Source: an uncultured Pirellulaceae bacterium (lineage in GTDB: Bacteria > Planctomycetota > Planctomycetia > Pirellulales > Pirellulaceae). Taken from it: a stretch of DNA of 32,077 nt. This document shows, one piece after another, positions 16,264 through 26,055 of this stretch. The notes beneath the pieces were generated by a model that saw nothing but the letters and a program-made list of their open reading frames with translations, made no database searches and was not told the DNA's origin. Numbering within the stretch: the stretch's first letter is position 1; the number at the start of each line of letters is the position of its first letter. The stretch spans positions 1-32,077 of the forward strand of contig CALHPU010000053.1 in the NCBI GenBank assembly GCA_938036435.1. The letters run 5' to 3'. The translations under genes were made by a program, and so were the position numbers.

Positions 16264-18519
16264 CTAAGGAGCAGCTGCCTCCAAACTGACGGCGCAGTTT
16301 TTATAGGACGGTTGTCTCGAATACGGATCGAAGTGAGCTAACGTCAGTTGATTGACGGCGCTGTAGTGCATTGGCATAAACAAATGGCCAACTTGCACTG
16401 TAGGGGTAATAAAGGCTCGTGCTGTAATGCGGCCCCGTTGCGAACTGATGGTGACCCATTGCTGTGGCGACACGGCTAACCTTTTCGCGTCGGCCGGATT
16501 GATTTCGACGTAGACATCTTTCGGGTAGAGGCGCTTTAAAACGGAGGACTTGCCCGTTCGTGTTTGCGTATGCCACTGTGAAGCGGTGCCGCGGCCTGTG
16601 AGAAGTAGAAAAGGAAAAGCGTCAGATGGCGGCTCCGGCATCGCAGTCCTATCTGCGAAAATCAATTTTGCTTTGCCGTTCTCGTGATAGAAGCGTCCGT
16701 CCTCAAACAGCCGCCGCTGGTTGTCTGTGGGTTGATGCCCCTTCCCAAGAGGCCATTGGATTCCGCCGTGATCGTCCAGCATTTGGTAACTGTTGATTCC
16801 GCTGATATCACAGGGCTGGCCCGCGCTGATTTCGCCAAGGATCGCCAAGACTGATTCAGGGTCTTCCCATTTCTCAAACATGTCGCCGCATCCCCAGTAA
16901 TGGGCAACCAATTTGAGAATAGAGAAATCTGAGAGTGCTTTGCCAGGCGCGCGAGCGACTTTCTTTAATAGTCCCAACCGCCGTTCACTGTTGATGAACG
17001 TTCCTTCTTTTTCGCCCCAGCCCGCAGCAGGCAGATAAAGATCCGCTTCTAACGCCGTCTCGGTCGTGGTGTACATGTCTTGGACGACCAAGAAGTCCAG
17101 TCGCTCTAATACCTCTTTGCAGAACTTCTGATTGATCCATGAGTGCAATGGATTGGTCGCCAACACCCACAGCCCTCGAATGCGTCCCTTGAGAATTCCT
17201 TCAATGATTTGATCGTAACTGTCGCTGGCCTCGTGAGGGATCCGCGCCTCGTCGATGCCAAGTATTCCGGCGACCTTGGAGCGATGTTGGGGATTAGAAA
17301 AAGTGTGTCCACCTAGCAGGGACGTTGTGTTGCTGAACAGGCGCGAGCCCATCGCGTTGCATTGGCCAGTGACTGAATTGGCGCCAGTGCCGGGTCGACC
17401 AATGTTGCCTGTTATCAAAGCAAGATTAATGATCGCTTGTGCTGCTCGAACTCCTTCGTAGCTTTGGTTGATCCCCATCGTCCACCAAAACGAAACTCGT
17501 TCGCCCTTGTGGATTTTGTGTGCGAGGTAATGAAGGCGTTCGACTGGGATGCCTGAGATTTCGGCAACGTGCTCAGGCGTAAACGTTTTCACGTGGTGGG
17601 CAAATTCGTCATACCCTTCCACGCTTTGTTCAATGAACGACATGTCCACCCAGCCTTCTGAGATCAGAATGTGGGCTATCCCATAGAAGAATGCCAAATC
17701 GGATTTTGGGGCGATCGCAAAATGCTGCGTTGCCGCCATCGCAGTTTCCGTCTTCCGCGGGTCAACGACAATGATCTCGGGATGGTTCTTGTTCAGCAGG
17801 ATACGCTGCCACATGATCGGATGAGCAATGCATAGGTTCGAGCCCACCAGAACAATCGTGTCGGATTGTTCGAAATCCTCATAGGTATACGGTGGCGCGT
17901 CAAAACCGAACGATTCCTTGTAGGCAACGACGGCTGTTGCCATGCACTGGCGCGTGTTGCTATCGCCGTGCTTCATTCCCATTGCGAATTTTGCAAGTGA
18001 ACCGAGGAAGGCGAGTTCTTCGGTTGGCATTTGTCCGGTGCCTAGAAAAGCCACCGAATCATCACCGTGCATTTGTTGGATCGACTTGAATCGTTTTGTA
18101 AACTCCTTCATCGCCGTGTCCCAATCCACCGGCGCAAGTTTACCCTTGGAGTTTTTTAGCAGAGGCGTAGTACCGCGATCCGGCGACGCAAGCGGAGCAA
18201 GTGCCTCCCACCCCTTGGGACATGCCATGCCGACATTGACTGGGTAGTCGGTTGTGGGCGAAAGATTGATCGCCTCGCCGTCCTTAAGATGAACATTCAG
18301 TGCGCATCCGGTGCTGCAAAAACCACAAACCATGTTGGTCGTGGCATCGGGTTGGCTTTTTTGCGGTACGAGACCCAGCCCAAATTTCGCGGGCTCCAAA
18401 AGCATCTCTTGCGTCATCGGGCCGTCGAAAACACGCTCTAGCGGCGAAGGAAGCGCAGATGGAAGCACCGGAAGCGATAGACGTTTGTTCGGTTCGGAGG
18501 TCAATGGTTTGGCTTTCAT
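16264..18519 (-). CDS. nasA: Assimilatory nitrate reductase catalytic subunit (Mo-bis-MGD, [4Fe-4S])
   Basis: Reduces nitrate to nitrite. The 751 residues belong to the molybdopterin oxidoreductase family of Nas/Nap type. The N-terminal cluster is C65-x2-C68-x3-C72-x27-C100 (VCGFCSTGC to ACPKGWE). Later motifs are [87 protein letters not shown], and the cofactor-binding C-terminal domain ([20 protein letters not shown] to [11 protein letters not shown]). No twin-arginine signal is visible in the about 60 residues before the cluster, so the enzyme is probably cytoplasmic. Its ATG overlaps the upstream DmsBC-like stop by one base (TAATG), implying translational coupling and a stable partnership. 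There is no fused C-terminal [2Fe-2S] domain as in Klebsiella NasA. Confidence 0.92.
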   Translation of the reverse strand: MKAKPLTSEPNKRLSLPVLPSALPSPLERVFDGPMTQEMLLEPAKFGLGLVPQKSQPDATTNMVCGFCSTGCALNVHLKDGEAINLSPTTDYPVNVGMACPKGWEALAPLASPDRGTTPLLKNSKGKLAPVDWDTAMKEFTKRFKSIQQMHGDDSVAFLGTGQMPTEELAFLGSLAKFAMGMKHGDSNTRQCMATAVVAYKESFGFDAPPYTYEDFEQSDTIVLVGSNLCIAHPIMWQRILLNKNHPEIIVVDPRKTETAMAATQHFAIAPKSDLAFFYGIAHILISEGWVDMSFIEQSVEGYDEFAHHVKTFTPEHVAEISGIPVERLHYLAHKIHKGERVSFWWTMGINQSYEGVRAAQAIINLALITGNIGRPGTGANSVTGQCNAMGSRLFSNTTSLLGGHTFSNPQHRSKVAGILGIDEARIPHEASDSYDQIIEGILKGRIRGLWVLATNPLHSWINQKFCKEVLERLDFLVVQDMYTTTETALEADLYLPAAGWGEKEGTFINSERRLGLLKKVARAPGKALSDFSILKLVAHYWGCGDMFEKWEDPESVLAILGEISAGQPCDISGINSYQMLDDHGGIQWPLGKGHQPTDNQRRLFEDGRFYHENGKAKLIFADRTAMPEPPSDAFPFLLLTGRGTASQWHTQTRTGKSSVLKRLYPKDVYVEINPADAKRLAVSPQQWVTISSQRGRITARAFITPTVQVGHLFMPMHYSAVNQLTLAHFDPYSRQPSYKNCAVSLEAAAP

Positions 18520-20246
18520 TAGTTTGGTGCCCCCGGCATACGACGCGCCACCGAAACGGAGAAAAACAGATATCGCTCAAGTAGTTCTCCGACCAATAGC
18601 ATCACGGCAATGACCATCGCAAGTACGGGAACGCGTGATGGGAGCGTTGCGGCGTCCAAACCAGAGGTTTCCACAATTAGCAACAGCGGCAATAGGACTC
18701 CTGCCATTAGTCCCAAACAAAATCGAATCACCGTCGGCCATTTCATATCGCCCACCATCAAATTGGCGGCGTGTCGCCAAGGCGTAAATTGCAGGGACTT
18801 TAAATGTCTCAAGACGCCTGCCTCGATCACAAGCTTGATGATGACAAACACAATCAGCAGTTTCGACAGCCCTCCTGAAGCCGCGCTTACGATTTGGCCA
18901 TTGGCTACATCGGGTGCACTTTGCCACACCCATCCATTGGAAACCCACGGAAGCACCGCGACAACGAAAGCAGTTCCTAACACTGCGCTGCTCAAGAAAA
19001 AATGACTGCTCGTACGAAACGCAGTCCACAACGGGCGTTTGGTGACGATGTACAGCATCGCACTGCAAGCCACCGCAATGCCCCCCGTAACCACCGTCGC
19101 TAGTGAAATCAATTCACGTCCAATTCCAGTCCAAGCTTCGGGGTACTCAAACCATCCCCATGACATTAGGGCCGAAGCCGACGCCGCGAACAAATTGAAA
19201 GCAGCGATCTCTCGTGAAAGCCAAGACGTCCGGATGCCGGACATCGCGCGGTAAGCCTTCAGCGGACGCCCCAAATGCAGGATCGCAATGTTCAGTCCTG
19301 CGACCAGAACGCCGAAGCCAAAAATGTCTACTTGTACCGAAGCGGTTCTACCGAGCTCGGGCCAAACCATTGGCAAGAAATAATTGATCGCAAAAATACC
19401 AAACGCCATTTGCGTCAGCGTCAACATAAACACTAATGGGAAATGAGCGTGCAGAGGTTTGGCGATGTAGTAGTCGTCCGGCAACAGATTACGCGGCAGC
19501 ACTTTGTTGGTCTTGTATCGTGTCGTCGGCAGAGTCACCGCAACGTCGGGTGCTCCGGGCACCAGTTGATCGGTCTCGCTGTTATCGATGATCTCTGAAC
19601 GCTTCACCTTGCGTATTTTGATCGCCTCACTTGGGCAAGCCTGCACACAGGCCGGTGCTTCTCCGACGGCCAGACGGTCGGTACACATATTGCACTTGCG
19701 AACGATGCCCTTGGATGGGCTATAGACGGGAACATCATACGGGCACATGAACATGCAGTACTTACATCCGATGCACTGGTCATCCAGATGCGCGACGATT
19801 CCAGTGACAGGATCTTTGTCGTAAGCATTTACCGGGCATCCCAGCATACAAGCCGGTTCGAGACAGTGATGGCATGCGGCGGTGACATGTTGAATAACAG
19901 GTTCAGGTTCGGAACCTCCGACTAAAAGGCCGACGTTTCGCCAAAGTTCACCTTCATCTAACCCGTTGAGACTATGACAGGCTGCGACGCACGCTTTGCA
20001 TCCGCTACAGGCGTCCAAGTCGACTTCAAAACTATATTGTTCGTCTTCCTCCGGGAGATCATGCGGGATGAGATCTCGATAACGACTTTCCAACATAGGC
20101 GTCGTCACGGCTTGATGACGCTGAGAAAATCTTTCAACCGCTGTTAGCTGTTGCTGTGAGTCGATCAGCTTGTCAACCAACGACGGCCCCGGCAAAGATG
20201 ATGAATCCTCGTTAGAACTCGTCAAAGGCGTTTGCGCGGTGGACAT
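18519..20246 (-). CDS. DmsB-DmsC fusion: four-cluster ferredoxin joined to a quinol-oxidising membrane anchor
   Basis: A 575-residue fusion. The N-terminal half is a DmsB/NrfC-type ferredoxin with four cysteine groups: [11 protein letters not shown] (from C80), [24 protein letters not shown] and [20 protein letters not shown]. From about residue 265 it becomes a DmsC-like anchor with about eight hydrophobic helices ([42 protein letters not shown], the family motif [15 protein letters not shown]). DmsB/DmsC pairs move electrons from menaquinol to a molybdoenzyme. Being first in the operon and overlapping nasA by one base suggests it feeds NasA. This is unlike classical NasA systems, which use soluble NADH or ferredoxin partners. 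A close sigma-54 promoter match lies about 50 bases upstream. No Shine-Dalgarno is visible; the leader is A/C-rich (ACCACCAAACT before ATG). Confidence 0.88.
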   Translation of the reverse strand: MSTAQTPLTSSNEDSSSLPGPSLVDKLIDSQQQLTAVERFSQRHQAVTTPMLESRYRDLIPHDLPEEDEQYSFEVDLDACSGCKACVAACHSLNGLDEGELWRNVGLLVGGSEPEPVIQHVTAACHHCLEPACMLGCPVNAYDKDPVTGIVAHLDDQCIGCKYCMFMCPYDVPVYSPSKGIVRKCNMCTDRLAVGEAPACVQACPSEAIKIRKVKRSEIIDNSETDQLVPGAPDVAVTLPTTRYKTNKVLPRNLLPDDYYIAKPLHAHFPLVFMLTLTQMAFGIFAINYFLPMVWPELGRTASVQVDIFGFGVLVAGLNIAILHLGRPLKAYRAMSGIRTSWLSREIAAFNLFAASASALMSWGWFEYPEAWTGIGRELISLATVVTGGIAVACSAMLYIVTKRPLWTAFRTSSHFFLSSAVLGTAFVVAVLPWVSNGWVWQSAPDVANGQIVSAASGGLSKLLIVFVIIKLVIEAGVLRHLKSLQFTPWRHAANLMVGDMKWPTVIRFCLGLMAGVLLPLLLIVETSGLDAATLPSRVPVLAMVIAVMLLVGELLERYLFFSVSVARRMPGAPN

Positions 20247-20302
20247 AGTTTGGTGGTTTTGGTGATCACATGGTTCTTAGATTTTTGCTAAAGGTATTCG
20301 AT

Positions 20303-20318
20303 TGCAAACCCGGTACCA
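20303..20318 (-). promoter_or_regulatory. Sigma-54 promoter of the DmsBC-nasA-nirA-FNR operon
   Basis: On the minus strand TGGTACCGGGTTTGCA matches the sigma-54 consensus TGGCAYRNNNNTTGCW at all but one defined position (T for C at the fourth base, and C for R at the seventh is tolerated in natural sites), with correct GG-to-GC spacing. The predicted start is near 20292, about 46 bases before the ATG at 20246. A second sigma-54 match faces the other way in the same spacer. Confidence 0.6.
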
Positions 20319-20640
20319 CATGAGAGTCGACGACCACATCCTAATGTGAAGCCTATGTAAAGATATTCTGGTATCGCGATTGCGGAGCATTGCCTCACCG
20401 TTAATCTGCTTTAGGGAAGCTGACGTACGCTTAGGGCGATCGTAATAACTAGCGTTAGTCTTGTCCCCGCGCGAAGCCTAAAAACGGTTCGCCTTATTAG
20501 CAAGCACAACTAGCGCAAACATTTGGCAAAAGATAAGCATCACAAATTCTTAACACTCGAAGTTTTATTTGATGAAGGCAAACCACTTTGCAGTTCCTTT
20601 GAAGAACAAAAATATCATGAAGCTGACGTTAACAAAGCGT

Positions 20641-20662
20641 GGCTGTGCGAAATCGCAGTGCC
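20641..20662. promoter_or_regulatory. Palindrome in the divergent nitrate spacer, possible operator
   Basis: GGC-TG-TGCGA-AA-TCGCA-GT-GCC: a five-pair core TGCGA/TCGCA and an outer GGC/GCC pair, 22 bases in all. It is centred about 145 bases upstream of the rightward sigma-54 promoter, which suits an enhancer-binding protein. It could equally be an RNA hairpin. Confidence 0.35.
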
Positions 20663-20685
20663 AATAATTGAACCGGTAAGTGTGA

Positions 20686-20723
20686 TGCAGCACCGTTAGC
20701 GATTTTTGTCACAAGGTGTTGCA
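20686..20723. promoter_or_regulatory. Spaced inverted repeat, possible NtrC-like upstream activator site
   Basis: TGCAGCACC (20686-20694) and GGTGTTGCA (20715-20723) are inverted with one mismatch, 20 bases apart, and lie about 75-110 bases upstream of the rightward sigma-54 promoter. NtrC half-sites resemble TGCACC/GGTGCA; here each arm has one extra base, so the identity of the binder is uncertain. Elsewhere in the 658-base spacer (20247-20904) I see the two sigma-54 matches, the 20641 palindrome and no gene. Confidence 0.35.
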
Positions 20724-20797
20724 GCGATCGAGCAGACGATGAAAGTCACGCAAACTCATACGCATCTTTGAGCGCGTCGTCCAAGGAGTTTTCGTGC

Positions 20798-20813
20798 TGG
20801 CATACCGTTTGCT
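20798..20813 (+). promoter_or_regulatory. Sigma-54 promoter of the nrtABCD operon
   Basis: TGGCATACCGTTTGCT matches the 16-base sigma-54 consensus TGGCAYRNNNNTTGCW at every defined position. The predicted start is near 20824, giving a leader of about 81 bases to the nrtA ATG at 20905. The leader contains a small hairpin, ACTGG-TAGCG-CCAGT (20853-20867). Confidence 0.78.
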
Positions 20814-20904
20814 TCGAACAAGCGCAATCTAATTGACAGGCGTTTAACACCCACTGGTAGCGCCAGTCATTTGCAAGATTTGAATAATCGCGAAACCTCT
20901 AAGG

Positions 20905-22281
20905 ATGCCCATGTCTATCGCTCTACGAAATGTTCTTTCGGTAGCTCTCTTAATCGCTACAAGCCTTTGCCTTTCCAATGTCGTCCAAGCACAGGACAAG
21001 CAGCTGCTTGACCTCGAAAAAGACTCATTAAAGTTCGGTTTTATTAAGCTAACCGATTGTGCGCCGATCGTTATCGCCAAAGAAAAAGGGTTCTTTGAAT
21101 CTGAAGGGCTTCAGGTTGATGTGATCGCCCAGCCCAACTGGAAAACGTTACTCGACAACGTGATCACTGGCGAGCTCGATGGAGCTCATATGCTTTCCGG
21201 GCAGCCGATTGCGGCCACGATTGGTTTTGGAACTAAGGCTCATGTGATCACTGCATTTACGATGGATCTCAATGGCAACGGCATCACCGTTTCCAACGCG
21301 ATTTGGGAGGCAATGCAAGAAAACGATCCTGCGTTACAATCCGAGACGCCTCCCCATCCGATCACAGCGGCGTCACTCAAGCCCATCGTCCAAGAGAAAC
21401 TTGACGGTGGTGAGAAACTTCAAATGGGCATGGTTTTCCCCGTAAGCACTCACAATTACGAGTTGCGATACTGGCTGGCCGCGTCTGACATTCATCCCGG
21501 CATGTACACCAAGAGTGATATCGGCGGGCGAACTGACGCTCAAGTGGAATTGTCGGTGACGCCTCCGCCGATGATGCCTGCGACTTTGGAAGCCGGCAAC
21601 ATTCAAGGTTACTGCGTAGGCGAGCCATGGAATCAAGCAGCGGTTGCCAAAGGAATTGGCGTCCCGGTGACGACCAACTTCGACATCTGGAAAAACAATC
21701 CCGAGAAAGTATTCGGCGTGACCAAGTCTTGGTCGGACGAAAATCCCAACACTCACCTTGCAGTCATCAAAGCTTTGATTCTTGCAGGTAAGTGGCTGGA
21801 CGAGACTGATGAAGCCGGGAACCTGACCAACCGAGAAGAGGCGGCGCGAATTCTTTCACGCTCCGATTATGTCGGTGCTGATTTTGACGTGATCAAGAAC
21901 TCAATGACCGGTTTCTTCTACTTTCAAAAATCAGACAAACGTGCGATGCCTGACTTTAACGTCTTCTTCAAGCACAACTGCACCTACCCTTGGTACAGCG
22001 ATGGCGTTTGGTTCTTGACTCAGATGCGTCGCTGGGGCCAGATCACTGAACCAAAACCGGCGTCTTGGTATGACGAAATGGCCAAGGAAGTCTACAAGCC
22101 AGAGATTTACTTAAAGGCCGCTCGTATGCTTGTTGAGGAAGGTCTGTTGGCCGAGGGAGATATTCCGTGGGAGACAGACGGCTATAAGGCACCGACAAGT
22201 GACTTCATCGATGGACTTACCTACGACGGCAAAAAGCCGCTTGAGTATTTGAAGGCCCACGAAATTGGCAACAAGGAATAG
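20905..22281 (+). CDS. nrtA: Nitrate ABC transporter substrate-binding protein
   Basis: A 458-residue periplasmic binding protein of the NrtA/SsuA-like CmpA-NrtA family. It has a Sec-type signal ([24 protein letters not shown]) with no lipobox cysteine, so it is probably soluble, unlike the lipoprotein NrtA of cyanobacteria. Family motifs: [68 protein letters not shown] segment (here [15 protein letters not shown]), [31 protein letters not shown] and [19 protein letters not shown]. It could bind nitrate/nitrite, bicarbonate or cyanate by family; adjacency to nasA and nirA makes nitrate by far the likeliest. It is first in the rightward operon, behind a full sigma-54 promoter match. Confidence 0.9.
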   Translation: MPMSIALRNVLSVALLIATSLCLSNVVQAQDKQLLDLEKDSLKFGFIKLTDCAPIVIAKEKGFFESEGLQVDVIAQPNWKTLLDNVITGELDGAHMLSGQPIAATIGFGTKAHVITAFTMDLNGNGITVSNAIWEAMQENDPALQSETPPHPITAASLKPIVQEKLDGGEKLQMGMVFPVSTHNYELRYWLAASDIHPGMYTKSDIGGRTDAQVELSVTPPPMMPATLEAGNIQGYCVGEPWNQAAVAKGIGVPVTTNFDIWKNNPEKVFGVTKSWSDENPNTHLAVIKALILAGKWLDETDEAGNLTNREEAARILSRSDYVGADFDVIKNSMTGFFYFQKSDKRAMPDFNVFFKHNCTYPWYSDGVWFLTQMRRWGQITEPKPASWYDEMAKEVYKPEIYLKAARMLVEEGLLAEGDIPWETDGYKAPTSDFIDGLTYDGKKPLEYLKAHEIGNKE

Positions 22282-22349
22282 CCAGTTCGTTCGGAATGGA
22301 TTCCGGCGGGCTTTCTTTTTCAAACCTAACCACCAAATTTGAAACCACA

Positions 22350-23999
22350 ATGCTACGACCTACTCCAGAGAAAACTAAGACGCCTTCGGTTCCGTTCAAG
22401 TACCGACTAGTGAAAGCTATCGATGTGGCGGGCTTGAATTTCCTTACTCCCGTCGTTCGGCTGTGCTTTGGCGAAGAACCTCGCAAGCAACTCAAGGACA
22501 TCGGCCTGTATATCGTGATTCCAATTTTGGCAATGATATTTGGAGTTTGTGGTTGGTTTGTGGTTTCCGAAATGGTGGTGACCAAGAGTGGAAAATTGCC
22601 AAACCCTAGTGAAACGCTTGCTGCGGCAGGATCTATCTGGGACTTTCACGTGCGTGAAAACGATAAACTTTCCGCCTTTGAGCTGACCGGCGCTCAACGC
22701 GATGCCCGAATGGCTGCGGTCGAGAGTCGACTAAAAGAACTAGAGCCGCTTGAAGAAGAAATCAACAAGGAGGTAACCGAAGAAGGGAAGCGCGCCGAAG
22801 AGAGAACGCAACAACGTACCGCCGCGCTTGAGAAAAAGTACGATGAAGTGAAAAAGGAGTTAGACTCTGCGGCGGAGGAACGAGAAAAAGCATTAAAGGC
22901 GAAATCCGAGTCGATAGACAAATCAGATGTTGACGCAAAAAAGGCCTATATTGCCGACGTGCGAAAGCATCGTAAAGCGTTAGATGTCGCGAAGGAAAGA
23001 CTGCGAGACCTCAAGGGGAGAATCAAAACGCTCAAGGACCTCAAAGACGATAAACTTGCGGCTGTTTTGCGAAAGCAGACGCAGATCGCTGAAGAACGCC
23101 AATACCTTGGCAAAATGAAGGATCAGCTAACCAAAACGAATCGCGACTTGAAGGTTGCCGGTGCAAAGAAAAAACTCGATGCTGATCTTGCTGCGTTTTA
23201 CGATGCTGAACCTTCCAAAATGTATTTGGCGGCCAGCAAATTCGTCAAAGGCGAATCACGAATCGAGAAATTGAAGTCGTCCGAGTACGCTAAACCATCG
23301 ACACTTCCGTTTCAGATCAAGCGCAGTCTTCTTTGCGTGTTCGTTGGTTTTTTTATCGGCACCGCGATTGCTATTCCGTTGGGAATCATGTGCGGACTTT
23401 CGAAGACTGTCATGGCTGCGATGACTCCAATCGTAGCGCTTTTTAAACCGGTCTCGCCGATCGTTTGGCTGCCGGTTTGTCTAATTATTTGTTCAGCGAT
23501 GATTCCTGACCCCGACAAGCATTTTTTCACGCAGTGGATGTGGAATCTGCCAATTTTGGGGAAATATCAAATCAACCCGGCCTTTCTTGCTTCGGCTTGT
23601 ACGGTCGCCCTGTGCTCTCTATGGGCGACGATGACCAACACCGCTTTGGGAGTTGCTTCGGTCGATGAGGATCACATTAACGTTGCACGCGTGCTTCGTC
23701 TTGGTTTTTGGGATCGCCTGTTCAAGATCGTGCTTCCGTCTGCACTGCCATTGGTGTTTGCAGGACTTCGAATTTCGCTGGGCGTTGGCTGGATGGTATT
23801 GATTGCTGCTGAACTGCTTAGTTCCTCAGAGGGAATCGGAAAGTACGTCTGGGATCAGTTTAACAACGGTGGCTCGCGTTCGTTTGCAAACATGGTCGTC
23901 GTAGTGTTTGTCGTCGGTATTATTGGCCTGATCTTGGATCGCATGATGGTCGTGTTTCAGCGGTTGGTTAGCTTTGATGAATCGCCAACAGCCGTCTGA
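22350..23999 (+). CDS. nrtB: Nitrate ABC transporter permease with a large periplasmic coiled-coil insertion
   Basis: A BPD-transporter permease, roughly twice the usual 270-300 residues. I chose ATG 22350 ([10 protein letters not shown]) because its A/C-rich leader resembles those of nrtC and nrtD; an in-frame ATG at 22296 would add 18 residues. TM1 is [22 protein letters not shown], followed by the usual [19 protein letters not shown]. The family would go almost directly to TM2; here about 170 residues of heptad-rich charged sequence intervene (22692-23196, e.g. [40 protein letters not shown]). The normal core then resumes: [33 protein letters not shown] and the EAA loop [27 protein letters not shown]. 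No frame is broken and the join is clean, so the insertion belongs to the protein. Confidence 0.88.
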   Translation: MLRPTPEKTKTPSVPFKYRLVKAIDVAGLNFLTPVVRLCFGEEPRKQLKDIGLYIVIPILAMIFGVCGWFVVSEMVVTKSGKLPNPSETLAAAGSIWDFHVRENDKLSAFELTGAQRDARMAAVESRLKELEPLEEEINKEVTEEGKRAEERTQQRTAALEKKYDEVKKELDSAAEEREKALKAKSESIDKSDVDAKKAYIADVRKHRKALDVAKERLRDLKGRIKTLKDLKDDKLAAVLRKQTQIAEERQYLGKMKDQLTKTNRDLKVAGAKKKLDADLAAFYDAEPSKMYLAASKFVKGESRIEKLKSSEYAKPSTLPFQIKRSLLCVFVGFFIGTAIAIPLGIMCGLSKTVMAAMTPIVALFKPVSPIVWLPVCLIICSAMIPDPDKHFFTQWMWNLPILGKYQINPAFLASACTVALCSLWATMTNTALGVASVDEDHINVARVLRLGFWDRLFKIVLPSALPLVFAGLRISLGVGWMVLIAAELLSSSEGIGKYVWDQFNNGGSRSFANMVVVVFVVGIIGLILDRMMVVFQRLVSFDESPTAV

Positions 24000-24095
24000 A
24001 CCAATTTGATAGGGGGACATTGGTTTGCAATTTCCCTAACAGCCTCCCCAGATCTTGCTTTGCCTTTCTTGTTCTAGGAACACGCGGACACAACC

Positions 24096-24959
24096 ATGGC
24101 CTTTATTAAACTAAAAGACGTTTGCTTCGGCTTCGGGCCAATCTCAAACCGCTACGAAGTTTTTGAGAACGCAAACCTGTCGGTCGAGGAAAATGAGTTT
24201 GTTGCAATCATTGGTTTTTCGGGCGCGGGCAAGAGTACGCTGATCTCGCTGCTGGCTGGACTTCAGAAGCCGGACACCGGAATGGTGATGATGGATGGCA
24301 GGCCAATCGAAGAACCGGGCCCCGACAAAGGAATCATGTTCCAGAATTATTCGCTGCTTCCGTGGCTTTCGGTTGCCGGGAACATCGAACTGGCTGTAAA
24401 GCAAGTCTTTACAGAGATGCAACCAAATGAGCGACGGGATTATGTTCAAAACTACATCGATCTCGTGTCACTGACCGGTTCTGAATACAAGAAACCCCAT
24501 GAGCTTTCCGGTGGTATGCGTCAGCGGCTTTCTTTGGCGCGAACATTGGCGATGAAACCCGAGGTGTTGCTGCTGGATGAACCGCTGTCGGCGCTCGACG
24601 CACTAACTCGCGCCGTACTTCAGGATGAGATCATTCGGATCTGGGAAGAGGATCGGCGAACCGTGGTGATGATCACCAACGACGTCGATGAAGCCGTCCT
24701 AATGGCCGACCGTATTGTCCCGCTTACTCCCGGTCCGGCGGCTTCGTTTGGGAAAAGTTTCCCCGTAACGCTTGAGAGGCCACGAAACCGTGCGACGCTA
24801 AACTTCAATCCGGAATTCAAGAAACTACGGAACGAGGTGACCCGATACATGCTGCAAATCAACGACGAAGCCAAAGCGCTCTCGCCGGCTGAAGACCTGT
24901 CGCTGCCTAATCTTGAACCTCGGATGCCCGGCGAACTGCCCGTCAAATCACCAGTTTAA
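24096..24959 (+). CDS. nrtC: Nitrate ABC transporter ATPase, short NrtC type
   Basis: A 287-residue ABC ATPase. Walker A is GFSGAGKST, the Q-loop [10 protein letters not shown], the signature [13 protein letters not shown], Walker [13 protein letters not shown] and the switch segment MITNDVDEA (N in place of the usual His, an unusual H-loop). The family motif for NrtC/SsuB/TauB-like ATPases ([14 protein letters not shown]) is present. Cyanobacterial NrtC has an extra C-terminal NrtA-like regulatory domain; here it is absent, so substrate feedback through that domain is not expected. It follows nrtB by 96 bases and pairs with nrtD, whose H-loop histidine is intact (see below). Confidence 0.86.
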   Translation: MAFIKLKDVCFGFGPISNRYEVFENANLSVEENEFVAIIGFSGAGKSTLISLLAGLQKPDTGMVMMDGRPIEEPGPDKGIMFQNYSLLPWLSVAGNIELAVKQVFTEMQPNERRDYVQNYIDLVSLTGSEYKKPHELSGGMRQRLSLARTLAMKPEVLLLDEPLSALDALTRAVLQDEIIRIWEEDRRTVVMITNDVDEAVLMADRIVPLTPGPAASFGKSFPVTLERPRNRATLNFNPEFKKLRNEVTRYMLQINDEAKALSPAEDLSLPNLEPRMPGELPVKSPV

Positions 24960-25024
24960 TTTGCAACGGCCATATGACGAACTAAAAAGCTGGTACCGCC
25001 ACCTACCACCACAACGAGCCACAC

Positions 25025-25858
25025 ATGAAAGACGACAACAAATACGTTGAAATTTTTAACTTGGTGAAAGCCTATCCGAATCCGTACGGCGATCCCATTC
25101 GCGTTGTCGATGGTTTCGAATTGAACATTAGAAAGGGCGAGATCATCAGCATCATCGGTCATTCGGGTTGCGGCAAGAGTACCGTGTTGACGATGGTCGC
25201 GGGGCTCAACGAGATCAGCCATGGAAGTATCGCGGTCGACAGTCGAGAGATCAGTGGGCCGGGGCCTGACCGCGCTGTCGTATTTCAATCACCTTGCCTT
25301 TTGCCGTGGATGACGGCCTTCAACAACGTGATGCTGGGCGTCAAAAAGGTGTATCCGCATGGAACCGAGCAGCAACGTCGTGAGATTTGCGAGTACTATT
25401 TGTCCGCTGTTGGGCTAGGCAATTCGATGGATAAATTTCCCGGAGAGATGTCTGGCGGTATGCAGCAGCGTGTGGGAATCGCTCGCGCGATCGCTCTGAA
25501 GCCAAAAATGTTGCTGCTCGACGAGCCTTTCGGACGTCTGGATTCGCTCACACGTATGGAATTGCAAGATGTCGTGTTGGAGATTCTTGACAGGGAGAAG
25601 GTTACCACGATGGTGATCACTCACGACGTAGATGAAGCAATTTACATGTCGGACCGTGTCTGCATGATGACCAGCGGGCCCAATTCGAAAGTTGGCAAGC
25701 TTCTTTCGTTACCGTTTGGTCGTCCGAGAAAAAGGGCCGAGGTGCTTGAGCATCCCGCGTACTACGAATTACGAGGATCGCTCGTTCAGTTCTTGGAAGA
25801 CGAAAGCCACGACTCGCCGGCCGACGAAGTGAAAGAGTCAGAAGAAGCCGTCGCCTAG
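25025..25858 (+). CDS. nrtD: Nitrate ABC transporter ATPase, NrtD type
   Basis: A 277-residue ABC ATPase: Walker [11 protein letters not shown]-loop [10 protein letters not shown], signature [17 protein letters not shown], Walker [13 protein letters not shown] and a canonical H-loop [10 protein letters not shown]. It ends in an acidic tail ([20 protein letters not shown]). Together with nrtC it forms the ATPase pair of the importer; the asymmetric H-loops (Asn in nrtC, His here) suggest one full and one degenerate site. The leader before ATG is A/C-rich without Shine-Dalgarno. No clear terminator follows in 25859-26055, where I see no gene. Confidence 0.88.
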   Translation: MKDDNKYVEIFNLVKAYPNPYGDPIRVVDGFELNIRKGEIISIIGHSGCGKSTVLTMVAGLNEISHGSIAVDSREISGPGPDRAVVFQSPCLLPWMTAFNNVMLGVKKVYPHGTEQQRREICEYYLSAVGLGNSMDKFPGEMSGGMQQRVGIARAIALKPKMLLLDEPFGRLDSLTRMELQDVVLEILDREKVTTMVITHDVDEAIYMSDRVCMMTSGPNSKVGKLLSLPFGRPRKRAEVLEHPAYYELRGSLVQFLEDESHDSPADEVKESEEAVA

Positions 25859-26055
25859 TGCTTTGTCCAGATTTGGAATTAGAATTACGATGAAAGCGGA
25901 AGAGCGCGAGCCCTCCGGTCCCCATTGCTAATTAACTTGCATGCATGCCGGACGGATTGGCGTTACACTTTAAAGGCGAACCGGCAACCCGAAAATTAAA
26001 TCTGGATGAAGCACCAGTTAGTTCTCGGCTGATCTCATTTTCGTTCATGATCTGC

